Assembly (NCBI GenBank): GCA_018699935.1
Contig: JABISF010000074.1
Coordinates: forward strand, 1 to 50,135
Source: Flavobacteriaceae bacterium
GTDB taxonomy: Bacteria > Bacteroidota > Bacteroidia > Flavobacteriales > Flavobacteriaceae
Direction: 5' to 3'
Length of the DNA stretch: 50,135 nt
Position 1 is the first letter of the stretch, and every line of letters begins with the position of its first letter. Positions 16,472-26,022 of this stretch are shown here, piece by piece. A program made the translations under genes and the position numbers. Under the pieces are notes generated by a model. The model made no database searches. It was not told where the DNA came from and saw only the letters and a program-made list of their open reading frames with translations.

Positions 16472-17410
16472 ATGCCAAAATTCTTGGAACTTCCTGTAAT
16501 TAAGCCTGTTGTGGTTTTTTTAAAAGCAATCAAGCCCCCAGGGTTCTTCGGTTTCTCGGTGTACGACCTTTTGGAAATGTATACCATTGGAATTGTTAAA
16601 GGCACACTAACGTCTCGGGCGGGGAGTATTTCCTTTAGTTTTTTTATGGCCTTATTCCCTTTTCTCCTCTTTATTCTTAATTTGATTCCCTTTGTGGACA
16701 TGATCCCCTTTATCAAAATCGAAAATTTTGATCAAACTTTTTTGAACTATATCGAGTTGTTTATCCCCACAGAAACCCAATCCTTTTTCACCTCTATTTT
16801 TGAAGACATTCGAAGCAAACCCCGTGGGGGACTTTTGTCGTCTGTTTTTTTGTTGTCCATTTTTTTATCGGCCAATGGTGTCTCTGCCATTTTTAGCAGT
16901 TTTGAAGTGTCCTATCACGTCGCTTTTTCGAGAAATATTTTTAGACAATACCTCTTCTCCTTGGGGGTCAGTGTACTGTTAGCAGTCCTTTCTTTGGTGG
17001 CGGTTGTCGTCTTTTTTTACTTTGAATTTTATATTCTCAACAATTTGGAATCGTTAATTCCCTCCGAAATTCGTTGGACGCGGATGGGACAATTTGCCTT
17101 TTTTGGATTTTTTACTTATCTCACCATCAGTATTCTTTATTTTTTTGGAACGATAGAAGGACGTAAAATCCGATTTTTCTCTCCCGGTGCACTCATGACT
17201 ACGCTCTTGTTTTTCTTGACCACCTATGGCTTTGGAATTTATGTCGAAAAATTTTCAACCTACAACCAACTCTATGGTTCCATCGGTGCCTTATTGATTT
17301 TTTTGCTCTATATCTGGATAAATTCCAATATTCTCCTGCTCGGTTTTGAATTGAATGCCACCCTCACTCGATTTAAAAGAGAACCCAAGAAAGCTTTTAC
17401 TAATGAGTGA
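16472..17410 (+). CDS. YihY/BrkB-family inner-membrane protein
   Basis: 312 residues from ATG 16472, with about six transmembrane helices. The YihY hallmarks are present: RAGSISFSFFMALFPFLLF in the first helix region, GLLSSVFLLSIFLSANGVSAIFSSFE, and the C-terminal YGSIGALLIFLLYIWINSNILLLGFELNA. The family was once called ribonuclease BN by mistake; the true role is unclear. The stop overlaps the priA start (ATGAGTGA, 17403-17410), so the two are coupled. Confidence 0.93.
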   Translation: MPKFLELPVIKPVVVFLKAIKPPGFFGFSVYDLLEMYTIGIVKGTLTSRAGSISFSFFMALFPFLLFILNLIPFVDMIPFIKIENFDQTFLNYIELFIPTETQSFFTSIFEDIRSKPRGGLLSSVFLLSIFLSANGVSAIFSSFEVSYHVAFSRNIFRQYLFSLGVSVLLAVLSLVAVVVFFYFEFYILNNLESLIPSEIRWTRMGQFAFFGFFTYLTISILYFFGTIEGRKIRFFSPGALMTTLLFFLTTYGFGIYVEKFSTYNQLYGSIGALLIFLLYIWINSNILLLGFELNATLTRFKREPKKAFTNE

Positions 17411-19880
17411 AGAAGAAATCCCATCGTCTGATTTTATAGACGTCATTCTTCCTTTGGCACTTCCCAAACCCTACACCTACAGTATAACTGCCTCAGAAGC
17501 AGCCGTATTAAAACCGGGTTTTCGAGTTGCCGTTCCCTTTGGGAAACAAAAAATTTACACAGCCATAGTGACCAAGGTTCATCGTGTTGCTCCGCAAACC
17601 TACACACCCAAGCCCATTGCGTTGATTTTGGACGAAAGGCCAACGATCACTTTGGTTCAACTGGAGTTTTGGAAATGGATGGCGACCTATTATATGTGTC
17701 CCATGGGGGCTATTCTCAACGCGGCCCTGCCCGGCCCTTTGTTACTGGAAAGCGAGACCATTTTGATTAAAAAAGAGGTTGCAGCAGTGGAGCTTTTGGA
17801 GCAACTCACCGATGACCAATACCTGATTTATGAGGCACTTTCCCAAAAATCTTTGAGCGTCAACGAAATCATGCAAATCACCGATCGAAAAACGGTGATG
17901 CCGCTTTTGCAGCAAATGTTGCAATTGGGACTGCTGGAAATGCACCAATACCTCAATGAAAAATATACCCCCAAATGGGTGCGTTATGTGCGTCTTGCTC
18001 CTGCCTTTCATCCCGAGGGGGCAGAACAACAAGTTTTTGATCAGCTTCAGCGTTCGCCCAAACAAACTCAAATTATTCTTGCACTTTTTCAGGAATCCTT
18101 AAATAAAGAAACGTGGCATAAATTGTCGCGGATAAAAGCATTGGCGCAGGCCACTTCCGGACAAATTAAAATCTTGATTGACAAAGCAATACTAGAAGAA
18201 ACCAAACTGCAAGAAGATCGGGTGTTGATCGCTCATCCCAAGGAAGAAGAAGCCGCGAAAACGCTGTCTGAAGCACAAACCCAAGCTTTTGATGGCATCA
18301 AAGCAGCCTTCGAAAATAAAGCAACAGTGCTGTTTGAGGGAGTTACGGCTTCGGGCAAAACTGAGGTGTATATCCAGCTCATCAATGCGTATTTGGAAGC
18401 GGGAAAACAAGTATTATACTTGCTTCCCGAAATTTCCCTCACCTCTCAAATTGTTAGCCGTTTGACGGCGCGTTTTAAAAATAGAATTGGAGTATATCAT
18501 TCTAAATTTACTCCTAATGAACGCACCGAGGTTTGGGATCAAGTGCTTCAGGAAAAAGAGCAAAGTCAATTGATCATTGGTGCGCGTTCTGCGGTTTTAC
18601 TTCCCTTTCAAAATTTGGGTTTGATCATCGTCGATGAAGAACACGAAACCTCATACAAGCAATTTGATCCGGCACCGCGCTATCACGCCCGCGATAGTGC
18701 CATTTATTTGGCGCATCAAATGCAGGCCAAAGTGCTGTTGGGATCTGCCACTCCTGCTGTAGAAACTGCCGAAAATGTCCGCAGTGGAAAATTTGGCTGG
18801 GTGCAGTTGCAAGAACGTTTTGGGGGAATTGCTTTGCCTAAAATCACCCTATTGGATTTAAAAGAAGCGCATCGCAAAAAACAGATGAAAGGTGTTTTTT
18901 CCGAACCACTATTGAACGCGATGAAAGCTGCTTTGGCGGCCGAAAAACAAATTATTATTTTTCAAAACCGCCGTGGCTATGCTCCCATTGCAGAATGTTT
19001 TAGCTGTGGCTACACCCCCCAATGCACCCAATGTGATGTGAGTTTGACCTATCACCAAACCAACAACCAATTGCGTTGTCACTATTGTGGCTATCACATT
19101 GCCATGCCCCAGCAGTGCCATAGTTGTGGCATGCCCACCATGGACACCAAAGGGGTTGGTACCCAACAAATACAAGAGCAGATTGAGAACCTATTTCCCG
19201 AGGTTGCGGTGGGAAGAATGGATTGGGACAGTACGCGTGGAAAATGGGATTTTGATAAAATCATTGCCGCTTTTAGCCAACAAGAAATTCAAATTTTGGT
19301 GGGTACTCAGATGGTCGTCAAGGGATTGGATTTTAAAAATGTGGTTTTGGTAGGAGTCATCAATGCGGATCATTTGTTGAATTTCCCGGATTTTAGAGCC
19401 CACGAGCGCAGTTTTCAGATGCTCTGTCAAGTAGCGGGCAGGGCAGGCAGGTTTGGCAAACAAGGCAATGTCATCATTCAGACCTACCAACCCGAGAGCC
19501 CTGTTTTACGACAAGTTGTCCATCACAATTACGAAACCTTTTTTAAGGAGCAAATGAAAGAACGGTTTGAATATCAGTATCCGCCCTATAACCGTTTGAT
19601 TCAAATTACTTTTAAAAACAAAAATATGGACGCGCTAAACAAAGGCGCAGATTGGTTTTCTAATGTGCTAAAGCAGTCCTATAGTGGAACCATTCTTGGC
19701 CCCGTTTTTCCGGCGGTGGCGCGCGTCCGAAATCTATACATCAAACAGCTATTGATAAAATCCAATGACAGCATACAAGTGTCGCAACTCAAACAATTGA
19801 TTGAGCGAATCCATATGAGTTTTAGTGCCGTAGGTAGTTTTAGAAGTATTCGTGTAAATATCGATGTCGATCCCTATTAA
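17403..19880 (+). CDS. priA: Primosomal replication helicase PriA
   Basis: 825 residues from ATG 17403, which overlaps the yihY stop by 8 bp. PriA is the 3'-5' superfamily 2 helicase that reloads the replisome at collapsed forks. Order seen: N-terminal 3'BD (FIDVILPLALPKPYTYSI); winged-helix region; Walker A GVTASGKTEVY (about 313); DEEH box IIVDEEHETSYKQ (about 410); the zinc site with paired cysteines CFSCGYTPQCTQC, CHYCGYH and CHSCGMP (about 531-576); motif V/VI GTQMVVKGLDF and QVAGRAGR; and the C-terminal domain. The stop shares TTAA with the convergent LytTR gene. Confidence 0.97.
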   Translation: MSEEEIPSSDFIDVILPLALPKPYTYSITASEAAVLKPGFRVAVPFGKQKIYTAIVTKVHRVAPQTYTPKPIALILDERPTITLVQLEFWKWMATYYMCPMGAILNAALPGPLLLESETILIKKEVAAVELLEQLTDDQYLIYEALSQKSLSVNEIMQITDRKTVMPLLQQMLQLGLLEMHQYLNEKYTPKWVRYVRLAPAFHPEGAEQQVFDQLQRSPKQTQIILALFQESLNKETWHKLSRIKALAQATSGQIKILIDKAILEETKLQEDRVLIAHPKEEEAAKTLSEAQTQAFDGIKAAFENKATVLFEGVTASGKTEVYIQLINAYLEAGKQVLYLLPEISLTSQIVSRLTARFKNRIGVYHSKFTPNERTEVWDQVLQEKEQSQLIIGARSAVLLPFQNLGLIIVDEEHETSYKQFDPAPRYHARDSAIYLAHQMQAKVLLGSATPAVETAENVRSGKFGWVQLQERFGGIALPKITLLDLKEAHRKKQMKGVFSEPLLNAMKAALAAEKQIIIFQNRRGYAPIAECFSCGYTPQCTQCDVSLTYHQTNNQLRCHYCGYHIAMPQQCHSCGMPTMDTKGVGTQQIQEQIENLFPEVAVGRMDWDSTRGKWDFDKIIAAFSQQEIQILVGTQMVVKGLDFKNVVLVGVINADHLLNFPDFRAHERSFQMLCQVAGRAGRFGKQGNVIIQTYQPESPVLRQVVHHNYETFFKEQMKERFEYQYPPYNRLIQITFKNKNMDALNKGADWFSNVLKQSYSGTILGPVFPAVARVRNLYIKQLLIKSNDSIQVSQLKQLIERIHMSFSAVGSFRSIRVNIDVDPY

Positions 19881-20569
19881 TTTTCAGAATAGGACTTCTG
19901 AAAATACTTTTTTTGAGTCCGACTGAGAGGAAGCAGATTGCCCGCAACATCTACTTTGGAATTGGTATAGTTGACCACTTTGGAGAGGTTGATTATATAG
20001 GATTTATGAATGCGAATGAATTGATCTTCGGGCAGGCGACTCAAAAAGGATTTCATGGTGGAGTAGACCACATATTTTTTCTTTTCTGTAACCACCCGAA
20101 TGTAATCTCCCATGGCTTCAATCCATTGAATATTTTTTAAAATTATTTTCTCACTTTTCAAATTACTCTTGATTTCAATGTAGGAAATTTCTTCTTTTTC
20201 CAAATTGGCAATCATTTTTCGTTGTTTGAGTCGGGCTACAGATATCTCAAACCGCTCTGCCGAATAGGGGGGTGCCACACAGTCCATCAAATTAAGTTGA
20301 AACGCCTTGAGCGCATCTTTTGGATTGTCGGTTAACAAAACAACTTCGGTAGGGTCTTTTAGTTTCTCCATAAACTCAAAGCCCGAAAAAACAGGGAGTT
20401 TGGCTGCCAAAAAAATTAAATCAACCGTATTATAATCCAAAAAATTATAAGCTTCCACCGAATTAGAAAATTCACCAACCCATTCCAAATTATCAATTTT
20501 TCGCAAAATATGATTCAACTGAAGTCGATTCAAAGGGTTTCCGTCAACGATGATAAAACGTAGGCACAT
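19877..20569 (-). CDS. LytTR-type response regulator with degenerate receiver
   Basis: 230 residues: a receiver-like domain (1-120) and a LytTR DNA-binding domain (about 130-228; IQWIEAMGDYIRVVTEKKKY, MKSFLSRLPEDQFIRIHKSYIIN). The phospho-acceptor position is Ala55 (LIFLAAKLP, where active receivers have LIFLDIQMP). One of the N-terminal acidic pair is Gly (VDGNP, not VDD), and the conserved Lys before the final loop is replaced (APPYS instead of xKPxS). Control by aspartyl phosphorylation is therefore unlikely; dimerisation or another input is expected. No sensor kinase is adjacent. It is convergent with priA and divergent from the rpsF operon. Confidence 0.9.
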   Translation of the reverse strand: MCLRFIIVDGNPLNRLQLNHILRKIDNLEWVGEFSNSVEAYNFLDYNTVDLIFLAAKLPVFSGFEFMEKLKDPTEVVLLTDNPKDALKAFQLNLMDCVAPPYSAERFEISVARLKQRKMIANLEKEEISYIEIKSNLKSEKIILKNIQWIEAMGDYIRVVTEKKKYVVYSTMKSFLSRLPEDQFIRIHKSYIINLSKVVNYTNSKVDVAGNLLPLSRTQKKYFQKSYSEN

Positions 20570-20633
20570 AGAAATAGTAAGTATATATCAACAAATTTAT
20601 AAAAAATAATTTGGATTAAATAAGTCATTAATT

Positions 20634-20664
20634 TTGGTTAACTCTGAGGATTCATCTATTTTTG
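20634..20664 (+). promoter_or_regulatory. Promoter of the rpsF-rpsR-rplI operon
   Basis: TTG (20634-20636, in TTTTGG) is separated by 20 nt from TATTTTTG (20657-20664), a full Bacteroidota promoter. It lies 19 nt before the rpsF ATG. Confidence 0.65.
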
Positions 20665-20683
20665 CCAACCAAAATTATATAAT

Positions 20684-21022
20684 ATGAACCATTACGAAAC
20701 TGTTTTCATTCTGAATCCCGTTCTATCTGAAACCCAGATAGAGGAAGCAGTTCAAAAATTTGAAGCCTTGATTACTTCTAATGAAGGAAGTATCACAAGT
20801 CGCGAAAATTGGGGGCTAAAAAAATTAGCTTATCCTATTCAAAACAAAAAAAGTGGCTTTTATCACCTTTTTGAATTTACTGCACCCAACACAACCATCC
20901 AAAATTTAGAAGTTGAATTTCGTCGAGACGAACGTGTGATGCGTTACCTCACTGTGAAACTTGACAAAGATGCCTTAGCATGGGCAGAAAAACGCAGAAA
21001 AAAACTTAAAGCAAAAGCATAA
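20684..21022 (+). CDS. rpsF: 30S ribosomal protein S6
   Basis: 112 residues; MNHYETVFILNPVLSE and WGLKKLAYPIQNKKSGFYHLFEF are typical S6. S6 binds S18 and the central domain of 16S rRNA. It is the first gene of the conserved S6-S18-L9 operon, 3 bp before rpsR. No ssb gene lies between, in line with the Bacteroidota order. Confidence 0.98.
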   Translation: MNHYETVFILNPVLSETQIEEAVQKFEALITSNEGSITSRENWGLKKLAYPIQNKKSGFYHLFEFTAPNTTIQNLEVEFRRDERVMRYLTVKLDKDALAWAEKRRKKLKAKA

Positions 21023-21025
21023 GCC

Positions 21026-21322
21026 ATGTCCAAAATTGAAGAACAATCCTCTGGAAAGAAAGAAGGTGAAATCAGATATTTAACCCCTTTAAATATCGAC
21101 ACCAATGTTGTAAAAAAATACTGTCGTTTCAAACGTTCCGGTATTAAGTACATCGATTATAAAGACGCTGACTTTTTATTAAAGTTTGTCAACGAGCAAG
21201 GAAAGATTTTACCCCGTCGTTTAACGGGAACTTCGTTAAAATACCAACGTAAAGTTTCTGTTGCTGTTAAAAGAGCACGTCATTTGGCTTTGATGCCTTA
21301 TGTTGCTGATATGTTAAAATAA
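21026..21322 (+). CDS. rpsR: 30S ribosomal protein S18
   Basis: 98 residues; core [20 protein letters not shown] and [16 protein letters not shown] are characteristic. The N-terminal extension (about 20 residues) and the C-terminal ADMLK are usual in flavobacteria. Partner of S6 in the 30S platform. It starts 3 bp after rpsF. Confidence 0.98.
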   Translation: MSKIEEQSSGKKEGEIRYLTPLNIDTNVVKKYCRFKRSGIKYIDYKDADFLLKFVNEQGKILPRRLTGTSLKYQRKVSVAVKRARHLALMPYVADMLK

Positions 21323-21336
21323 CTAAAGACACGATC

Positions 21337-21792
21337 ATGGAATTAATATTAAAAGAAGATGTCCAAAATGTGGGCTTTAAAGATGAAATTGTGAGCGTGA
21401 AAAATGGTTATGGACGTAACTATTTAATCCCTCAAGGAAAAGCCGTTATTGCAACAGTTTCTGCCAAAAAAGTTTTAGCAGAAAACATCAAGCAACGCGC
21501 TTTTAAAGAAAAACATGTCATTGCAGAGGCAAATGCCCAAGCTGACAAAATCAAAGCGTTGAATGTTCAATTGGCTTCCAAAGTAGGTTCCGGCGATAAA
21601 TTGTTTGGATCGATTTCCAATGCAGACTTGGCCGAAGCAATTACTGCTCAAGGAGAAGCTATTGACAAAAAATTCGTTTCAATTCCTGGGCGTACCATCA
21701 AACGTCTTGGTAAATACGAAGCCATCATCCGATTGCATCGTGAAGTGAGTTTTTCATTTCCTTTTGAAGTGATCCCCGAAAAGGGAGCTTAA
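21337..21792 (+). CDS. rplI: 50S ribosomal protein L9
   Basis: 151 residues with the N-terminal rRNA-binding domain (MELILKEDVQNVGFKDEIVS, VKNGYGRNYLIPQGKAV), a long central helix, and the C-terminal domain (GSISNADLAEAI). It is the last gene of the operon, 14 bp after rpsR, and is followed by a strong terminator. Confidence 0.98.
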   Translation: MELILKEDVQNVGFKDEIVSVKNGYGRNYLIPQGKAVIATVSAKKVLAENIKQRAFKEKHVIAEANAQADKIKALNVQLASKVGSGDKLFGSISNADLAEAITAQGEAIDKKFVSIPGRTIKRLGKYEAIIRLHREVSFSFPFEVIPEKGA

Positions 21793-21806
21793 TTTAAAAT
21801 TTTCAC

Positions 21807-21832
21807 AAGCCCACTTCGAGTGGGCTTTTTTT
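21807..21832 (+). terminator. Intrinsic terminator after rplI
   Basis: AAGCCCACT and AGTGGGCTT form a perfect 9-bp stem with a TCG loop, followed by a T tract. Confidence 0.92.
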
Positions 21833-21842
21833 ATGTCCAAAA

Positions 21843-22325
21843 ATGAAATACCACCGTTTGTTGCCGGAGCAATTTGAAACTTTACACAAAGAGTTTGCTA
21901 CTTTTTTGGCGGCCAATGGAATCGACAAGTCAAAATGGGACGTCATCAAACAAGAAGAGGATGTTTTGATGAACTCCTATTTGGATGCCTTTAGCGATGT
22001 AGTTTGGGAAAAAATTTTAGAGCAATGCGATTATTTGGAATTTTCGGATGCCCGTCACTTTTTCTTATTTCATTGTCAAAAAGAGCAAATGCAAACCTTT
22101 GTGATCAAGGTCGCTCAGGCCTGTCCCGATTTGAATACCGAAGCCGGAGGACAATGGTTAGACCGCCACTGGCAAACAGATGCGGTTGAAATTTTGGAAG
22201 GACAAAAAGCCTATTCCAAAGAACGCGCTGCCGTACTTTACGATTTTCTTCGAAAAGGAGCGGTCATCACCAAGGGGGTTCGTTACAAAGCCTTTAAAAG
22301 TTATTTTTCCAATTCAGCAAAATAG
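21843..22325 (+). CDS. DUF6495-family cytoplasmic protein
   Basis: 160 residues without signal peptide or membrane segments. The opening MKYHRLLPEQFETLHKEFATFL, then WDVIKQ and DAFSDVVWEKIL, then HFFLFHCQ match my recollection of DUF6495, a Bacteroidota family of unknown function. It starts 10 bp after the rplI terminator and precedes hisS by 25 bp on the same strand, so it may be cotranscribed with hisS. Confidence 0.78.
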   Translation: MKYHRLLPEQFETLHKEFATFLAANGIDKSKWDVIKQEEDVLMNSYLDAFSDVVWEKILEQCDYLEFSDARHFFLFHCQKEQMQTFVIKVAQACPDLNTEAGGQWLDRHWQTDAVEILEGQKAYSKERAAVLYDFLRKGAVITKGVRYKAFKSYFSNSAK

Positions 22326-22350
22326 AAGATATTTGCGGTAAGATTATCCT

Positions 22351-23736
22351 ATGGCAATAAAACCCGCAACTACCAAAGGCACTCGAGATTTTTCCTCAAA
22401 GGAAATTGCGCGTCGAAACTTCATTAAAAATTGTTTACAAAACGTTTTTGAAAATTTTGGTTTTCAACCTATTGAAACACCCACTTTTGAACGTTTGGAA
22501 ACCCTCACAGGAGTTTATGGTGAAGAAGGAGACCGCTTGGTTTTTAAGGTACTGAATTCTGGGGAAAAGGTTAAAAAAGCAGATTTGGCTGCCCTTGCCG
22601 CAGGGGATTATCAAAAATTTTCTCGCTCCTTGTCCGAAAAGGCTTTGCGCTACGACCTTACCGTCCCCTTTGCCCGTTATGTTGCGCAACATCAAAATGA
22701 GCTTTCCTTTCCTTTCCGACGTTACCAAATTCAACCGGTATGGCGTGCAGACCGACCGCAACACGGGCGTTTTCAAGAGTTTTATCAATGTGATGTAGAT
22801 ATTTTGGGCGATCGTTCCCTTTGGCAAGAAGTGGAAATGCTGACACTCTACGATCAAGCTTTTTCCGATTTGGGAATTAAAGGGGTCACGCTTAAAATTA
22901 ATCATCGAAAAATTCTTGCCGCCATGGCGACTTTACTTCAAGCGGGCGACCGTTTAAGTGCATTTACCGTTGCCATGGATAAGATGGATAAAATTGGTCG
23001 CGAAGGGGTTTTGGAAGAATTAAAAAACAATGATTTTTCCGAGGAGGCTTTGCATACTTTAGAAACAGTACTCAATATTAGGGGCAGTGCTCAGGAAAAG
23101 TTACAACAACTCGAACCGCTGCTCCAAAACCAACCGGAAGGACGGGAGGGTTTGAACGAAATGAAATTTATTTTAGATAGTTTCAAAATGCAACCCCTTC
23201 AAAACGTTCATTTGGAATTTGATCTAACCCTTGCCCGAGGTCTGCACTATTATACGGGGATGATTGTTGAAGTGGCAGCTCCCGCCGAAGTAAAAATGGG
23301 ATCCATTGGAGGTGGCGGTCGTTATGACGATTTAACAGCGACTTTTGGGCTGAAAGACATGAGCGGCATTGGAATTTCTTTTGGTTTTGAGCGTATTTAC
23401 TTGGTCATGGAAGCCCTTGAGCTTTTTCCTCCGGATATTGAAAAATCTACTCAGTTGCTGTTTCTCAATTTTGATGAAGCAGCAGTACAAAGGGTTTTTC
23501 CTAAGCTTTTGGAATTAAGAAATAGGGGTATTTCCACAGAATTATATCCCACCGCTGCCAAACTTAAAAAGCAATTGAATTATGCGGATCAGAAAAAAAT
23601 TCCTTGGGTGGTACTCATCGGGTCGACCGAATTGGAAAAAGAGGAATTCGTATTGAAAAACATGAACTCCGGAGAACAAACACCTTACCCGTTGTCCGAT
23701 TTAGTCGCTGTGTTAAAGGATAAAATAATCGCTTAA
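22351..23736 (+). CDS. hisS: Histidyl-tRNA synthetase
   Basis: 461 residues; class II aminoacyl-tRNA synthetase charging tRNA-His. Seen: TKGTRDFSS at the N-terminus; motif 2 region PVWRADRPQHGRFQEFYQCD; the histidine-specific motifs RGLHYYTGMIVE and GGGGRYDDL; motif 3 GIGISFGFERI; and the C-terminal anticodon domain (ELYPTAAKLKKQLNYADQKK). A near-match -7 box, GATATTTG (22328-22335), lies 15 nt before the ATG. The stop shares TTAA with the convergent desaturase-family gene. Confidence 0.97.
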   Translation: MAIKPATTKGTRDFSSKEIARRNFIKNCLQNVFENFGFQPIETPTFERLETLTGVYGEEGDRLVFKVLNSGEKVKKADLAALAAGDYQKFSRSLSEKALRYDLTVPFARYVAQHQNELSFPFRRYQIQPVWRADRPQHGRFQEFYQCDVDILGDRSLWQEVEMLTLYDQAFSDLGIKGVTLKINHRKILAAMATLLQAGDRLSAFTVAMDKMDKIGREGVLEELKNNDFSEEALHTLETVLNIRGSAQEKLQQLEPLLQNQPEGREGLNEMKFILDSFKMQPLQNVHLEFDLTLARGLHYYTGMIVEVAAPAEVKMGSIGGGGRYDDLTATFGLKDMSGIGISFGFERIYLVMEALELFPPDIEKSTQLLFLNFDEAAVQRVFPKLLELRNRGISTELYPTAAKLKKQLNYADQKKIPWVVLIGSTELEKEEFVLKNMNSGEQTPYPLSDLVAVLKDKIIA

Positions 23737-24566
23737 GACTCTATTGAAGTCGGCTTGCGATACTTTTGAAAAGGCTGTTTCAACAACTGATCGATTTTTC
23801 CGTTTGCATTTTCATCGAAAAACACATCCACCCCGTAAACCACTTTTTCACGATCCATTCTACTAAAAGTGCCGAACAAGCGATCCCAAATGGAAAAAAT
23901 GTTTCCGTAATTGGTGTCGGTGTAGGGAAGTTTATAATGATGATGGATTTTGTGCATATCCGGAGAGACCACTACATAACTCAGCCATAAATCCACTTTT
24001 TTGGGTAAAGAAATATTGGCATGGGTGAATTGGGTGGCCACCAAAGACAAGGACTGATACAACATCACAATTCCAATGCCCGTTCCAATTACAAAAACGC
24101 CAAACAGTGTAAAAATAAAACGAATCACACTCTCCAAAGGATGGTGTCGATTCGCTGTGGTAGTGTCCACATAATGGTCGCTGTGATGCACCAAATGAAT
24201 CATCCAAAGCGGTTGGATACGGTGTTCTGTCCAATGGGGAAAATAGGCACCCACCAAATCCAGGAGCAACAAGCCCAGCAGGACATGAAGCCAAAGCGGA
24301 AGTTCCGGTAACCATTGTAAAACCCCAAAGTTTTCAGTAACCACCCAATCCGATGTTTGAATCAGCAAAAAAGCCAAAATAAAATTGATGATTACAGTAG
24401 TTAAAGTAAAAAACAGATTGGGAACGGCGTGTTTCCATTTTTTATAAGGGGTCAATTTTAGGGGTAATTGATTTTCCAACAACCAAAACAGGGTTAATCC
24501 ACCCACCAGAATAAGGCTGCGATGCAAAGATGGGATTTCCTCAAAATACGCGATAAGCTGCTCCAT
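23733..24566 (-). CDS. Sterol desaturase / fatty acid hydroxylase family membrane protein
   Basis: 277 residues with four or five transmembrane helices. The three histidine boxes of the di-iron membrane oxygenase family are present: HWTEH (about 111), HLVHHSDHYVD (about 124), and HKIHHHY (about 205). The enzymes insert oxygen or a double bond into lipids; the lipid here is unknown, and hopanoid, carotenoid or ornithine-lipid modification are all possible. No lipid-biosynthesis neighbour helps to decide. Convergent with hisS over a shared TTAA. Confidence 0.88.
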   Translation of the reverse strand: MEQLIAYFEEIPSLHRSLILVGGLTLFWLLENQLPLKLTPYKKWKHAVPNLFFTLTTVIINFILAFLLIQTSDWVVTENFGVLQWLPELPLWLHVLLGLLLLDLVGAYFPHWTEHRIQPLWMIHLVHHSDHYVDTTTANRHHPLESVIRFIFTLFGVFVIGTGIGIVMLYQSLSLVATQFTHANISLPKKVDLWLSYVVVSPDMHKIHHHYKLPYTDTNYGNIFSIWDRLFGTFSRMDREKVVYGVDVFFDENANGKIDQLLKQPFQKYRKPTSIES

Positions 24567-24694
24567 AAATCCAAATTTTGTTCAAATTACAAATATTTTT
24601 GAAAGCAATATGTATGGATTTATGATTGACATTTATTTCTCAAATTTTAAGAATCCCCTATTTTTTTTGTAGGTTTAAATAATAATGTAAAAAT

Positions 24695-26008
24695 ATGAAA
24701 CGAAAAGACTTTATAAAACAGACTGCAGCCTTTGCCGGGGGGAGTTTTTTTCTTCCCACAGTGGATGGATTTGCAAAAAGCATGGGCGTTTTGGGTGCGA
24801 ATGATCGCGTTCGAGTAGGGGCCATAGGAATTAATGGAATGGGCTGGTCAGACACCAAATCGCTGATGAAGATCGCCGGCGTGGAGATCGTTGCCATTTG
24901 TGATGTCGATCAAAATGTCATCGACAAACGCCAAGCCGAATTAGCGGCGAAAGACATCAAGGTGAAAACCTATACGGACTATCGAAAATTATTGGATCAA
25001 AAAGACATAGATGTGGTGGTGATTGGAAGCCCCGATCATTGGCATGCCTTAATGATGGTTCATGCTTCCGAAGCCGGAAAACATGTCTATGTAGAAAAAC
25101 CCATCGGGAATTCGATCGGTGAATGCCGCGCCATGGTGGCTGCTCAAGAGCGATACAACAATGTGGTTCAAGTGGGGCAATGGCAACGGAGTCAACAGCA
25201 TTTTCAAAACGCAGTAGATTTTATAGCAACAGGTCAATTGGGACCTATCCGGACTGTAAAAGTTTGGTGCTATCAGGGATGGATGCGACCACAGCCCGTG
25301 GTAGCCGACAGTGCCCCTCCGACGGGCGTGGATTTCAAAAGCTGGTTGGGACCCGCACCCATGCGCAGCTTTAACGCAAGCCGATTTCATTTTCACTTTC
25401 GCTGGTTTTGGGACTATGCAGGAGGGCTAATGACCGATTGGGGCGTGCATTTATTGGATTATGCACTTTTAGGAATGAAGGCGGAAGCCCCCAAATCCAT
25501 AGTGGGTCTAGGAGGGAAATTTGCCTATCCCGAATTGGCCGAAGAGACTCCCGATACGCTCACCACCCTCTACGAATTTGATAAATTCAATATGGTTTGG
25601 GACTCCGCAATGGGAATTGACAACGGATCCTATGGAAGAGATCACGGAATCGCTTTTATTGGAAATCACGGTACCTTGATCCTCAACCGTGGTGGTTGGG
25701 AAGTCATTGAAGAGAAAAACAGTGAAAGTAAAATAGTAAAACCCTTGGAAAGCAGACTGGACAATGGTTTGGATAAACATACTGAAAACTTTATACAAGC
25801 GGTGCGAAACAATACGCCCGCTTCGGTGAATTGCTCCATCCAGCAAGGGGCGCATGTAGCCACTGTGGCGCAAATGGGAAATATTTCGTTCCGTACTGGA
25901 GATAAATTAATTTGGGACAAAGAAAAAGAAGCGTTTACTGACGCAAGTGTCAACGCCTCCTATCTCACCAAAGAATATCATAATGGCTATACCTTACCCA
26001 ACCTTTAA
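24695..26008 (+). CDS. Gfo/Idh/MocA-family oxidoreductase, exported (Tat-like)
   Basis: 437 residues. The N-terminus (KRKDFIKQTAAFAGGSFF) is a Tat-like signal with KRKDF in place of the usual twin Arg, so the protein is probably folded with its cofactor before export to the periplasm. The Rossmann domain shows VGAIGINGMG and CDVDQ; the catalytic Lys lies in EKPIGN (about 133), followed by the C-terminal alpha/beta domain. Such exported members oxidise or reduce sugar hydroxyls, often at C3 of glycosides. A DUF1080 gene follows 14 bp later, the pairing expected for 3-keto-glycoside formation and cleavage. Substrate unknown. Confidence 0.88.
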   Translation: MKRKDFIKQTAAFAGGSFFLPTVDGFAKSMGVLGANDRVRVGAIGINGMGWSDTKSLMKIAGVEIVAICDVDQNVIDKRQAELAAKDIKVKTYTDYRKLLDQKDIDVVVIGSPDHWHALMMVHASEAGKHVYVEKPIGNSIGECRAMVAAQERYNNVVQVGQWQRSQQHFQNAVDFIATGQLGPIRTVKVWCYQGWMRPQPVVADSAPPTGVDFKSWLGPAPMRSFNASRFHFHFRWFWDYAGGLMTDWGVHLLDYALLGMKAEAPKSIVGLGGKFAYPELAEETPDTLTTLYEFDKFNMVWDSAMGIDNGSYGRDHGIAFIGNHGTLILNRGGWEVIEEKNSESKIVKPLESRLDNGLDKHTENFIQAVRNNTPASVNCSIQQGAHVATVAQMGNISFRTGDKLIWDKEKEAFTDASVNASYLTKEYHNGYTLPNL

Positions 26009-26022
26009 AATTTAAACACAAC

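Noticed and set aside
16216-16716. 166-codon minus-strand frame overlapping both rlmH and yihY
   Set aside because: It is antisense to clear rlmH/yihY coding sequence, has no promoter or start signal and no family resemblance.
24670-24686. GTTTAAATAATAA shared with the region upstream of the carboxylesterase (about 42850-42870)
   Set aside because: The orientation relative to the genes differs and the word is low-complexity AT; coincidence is likely.
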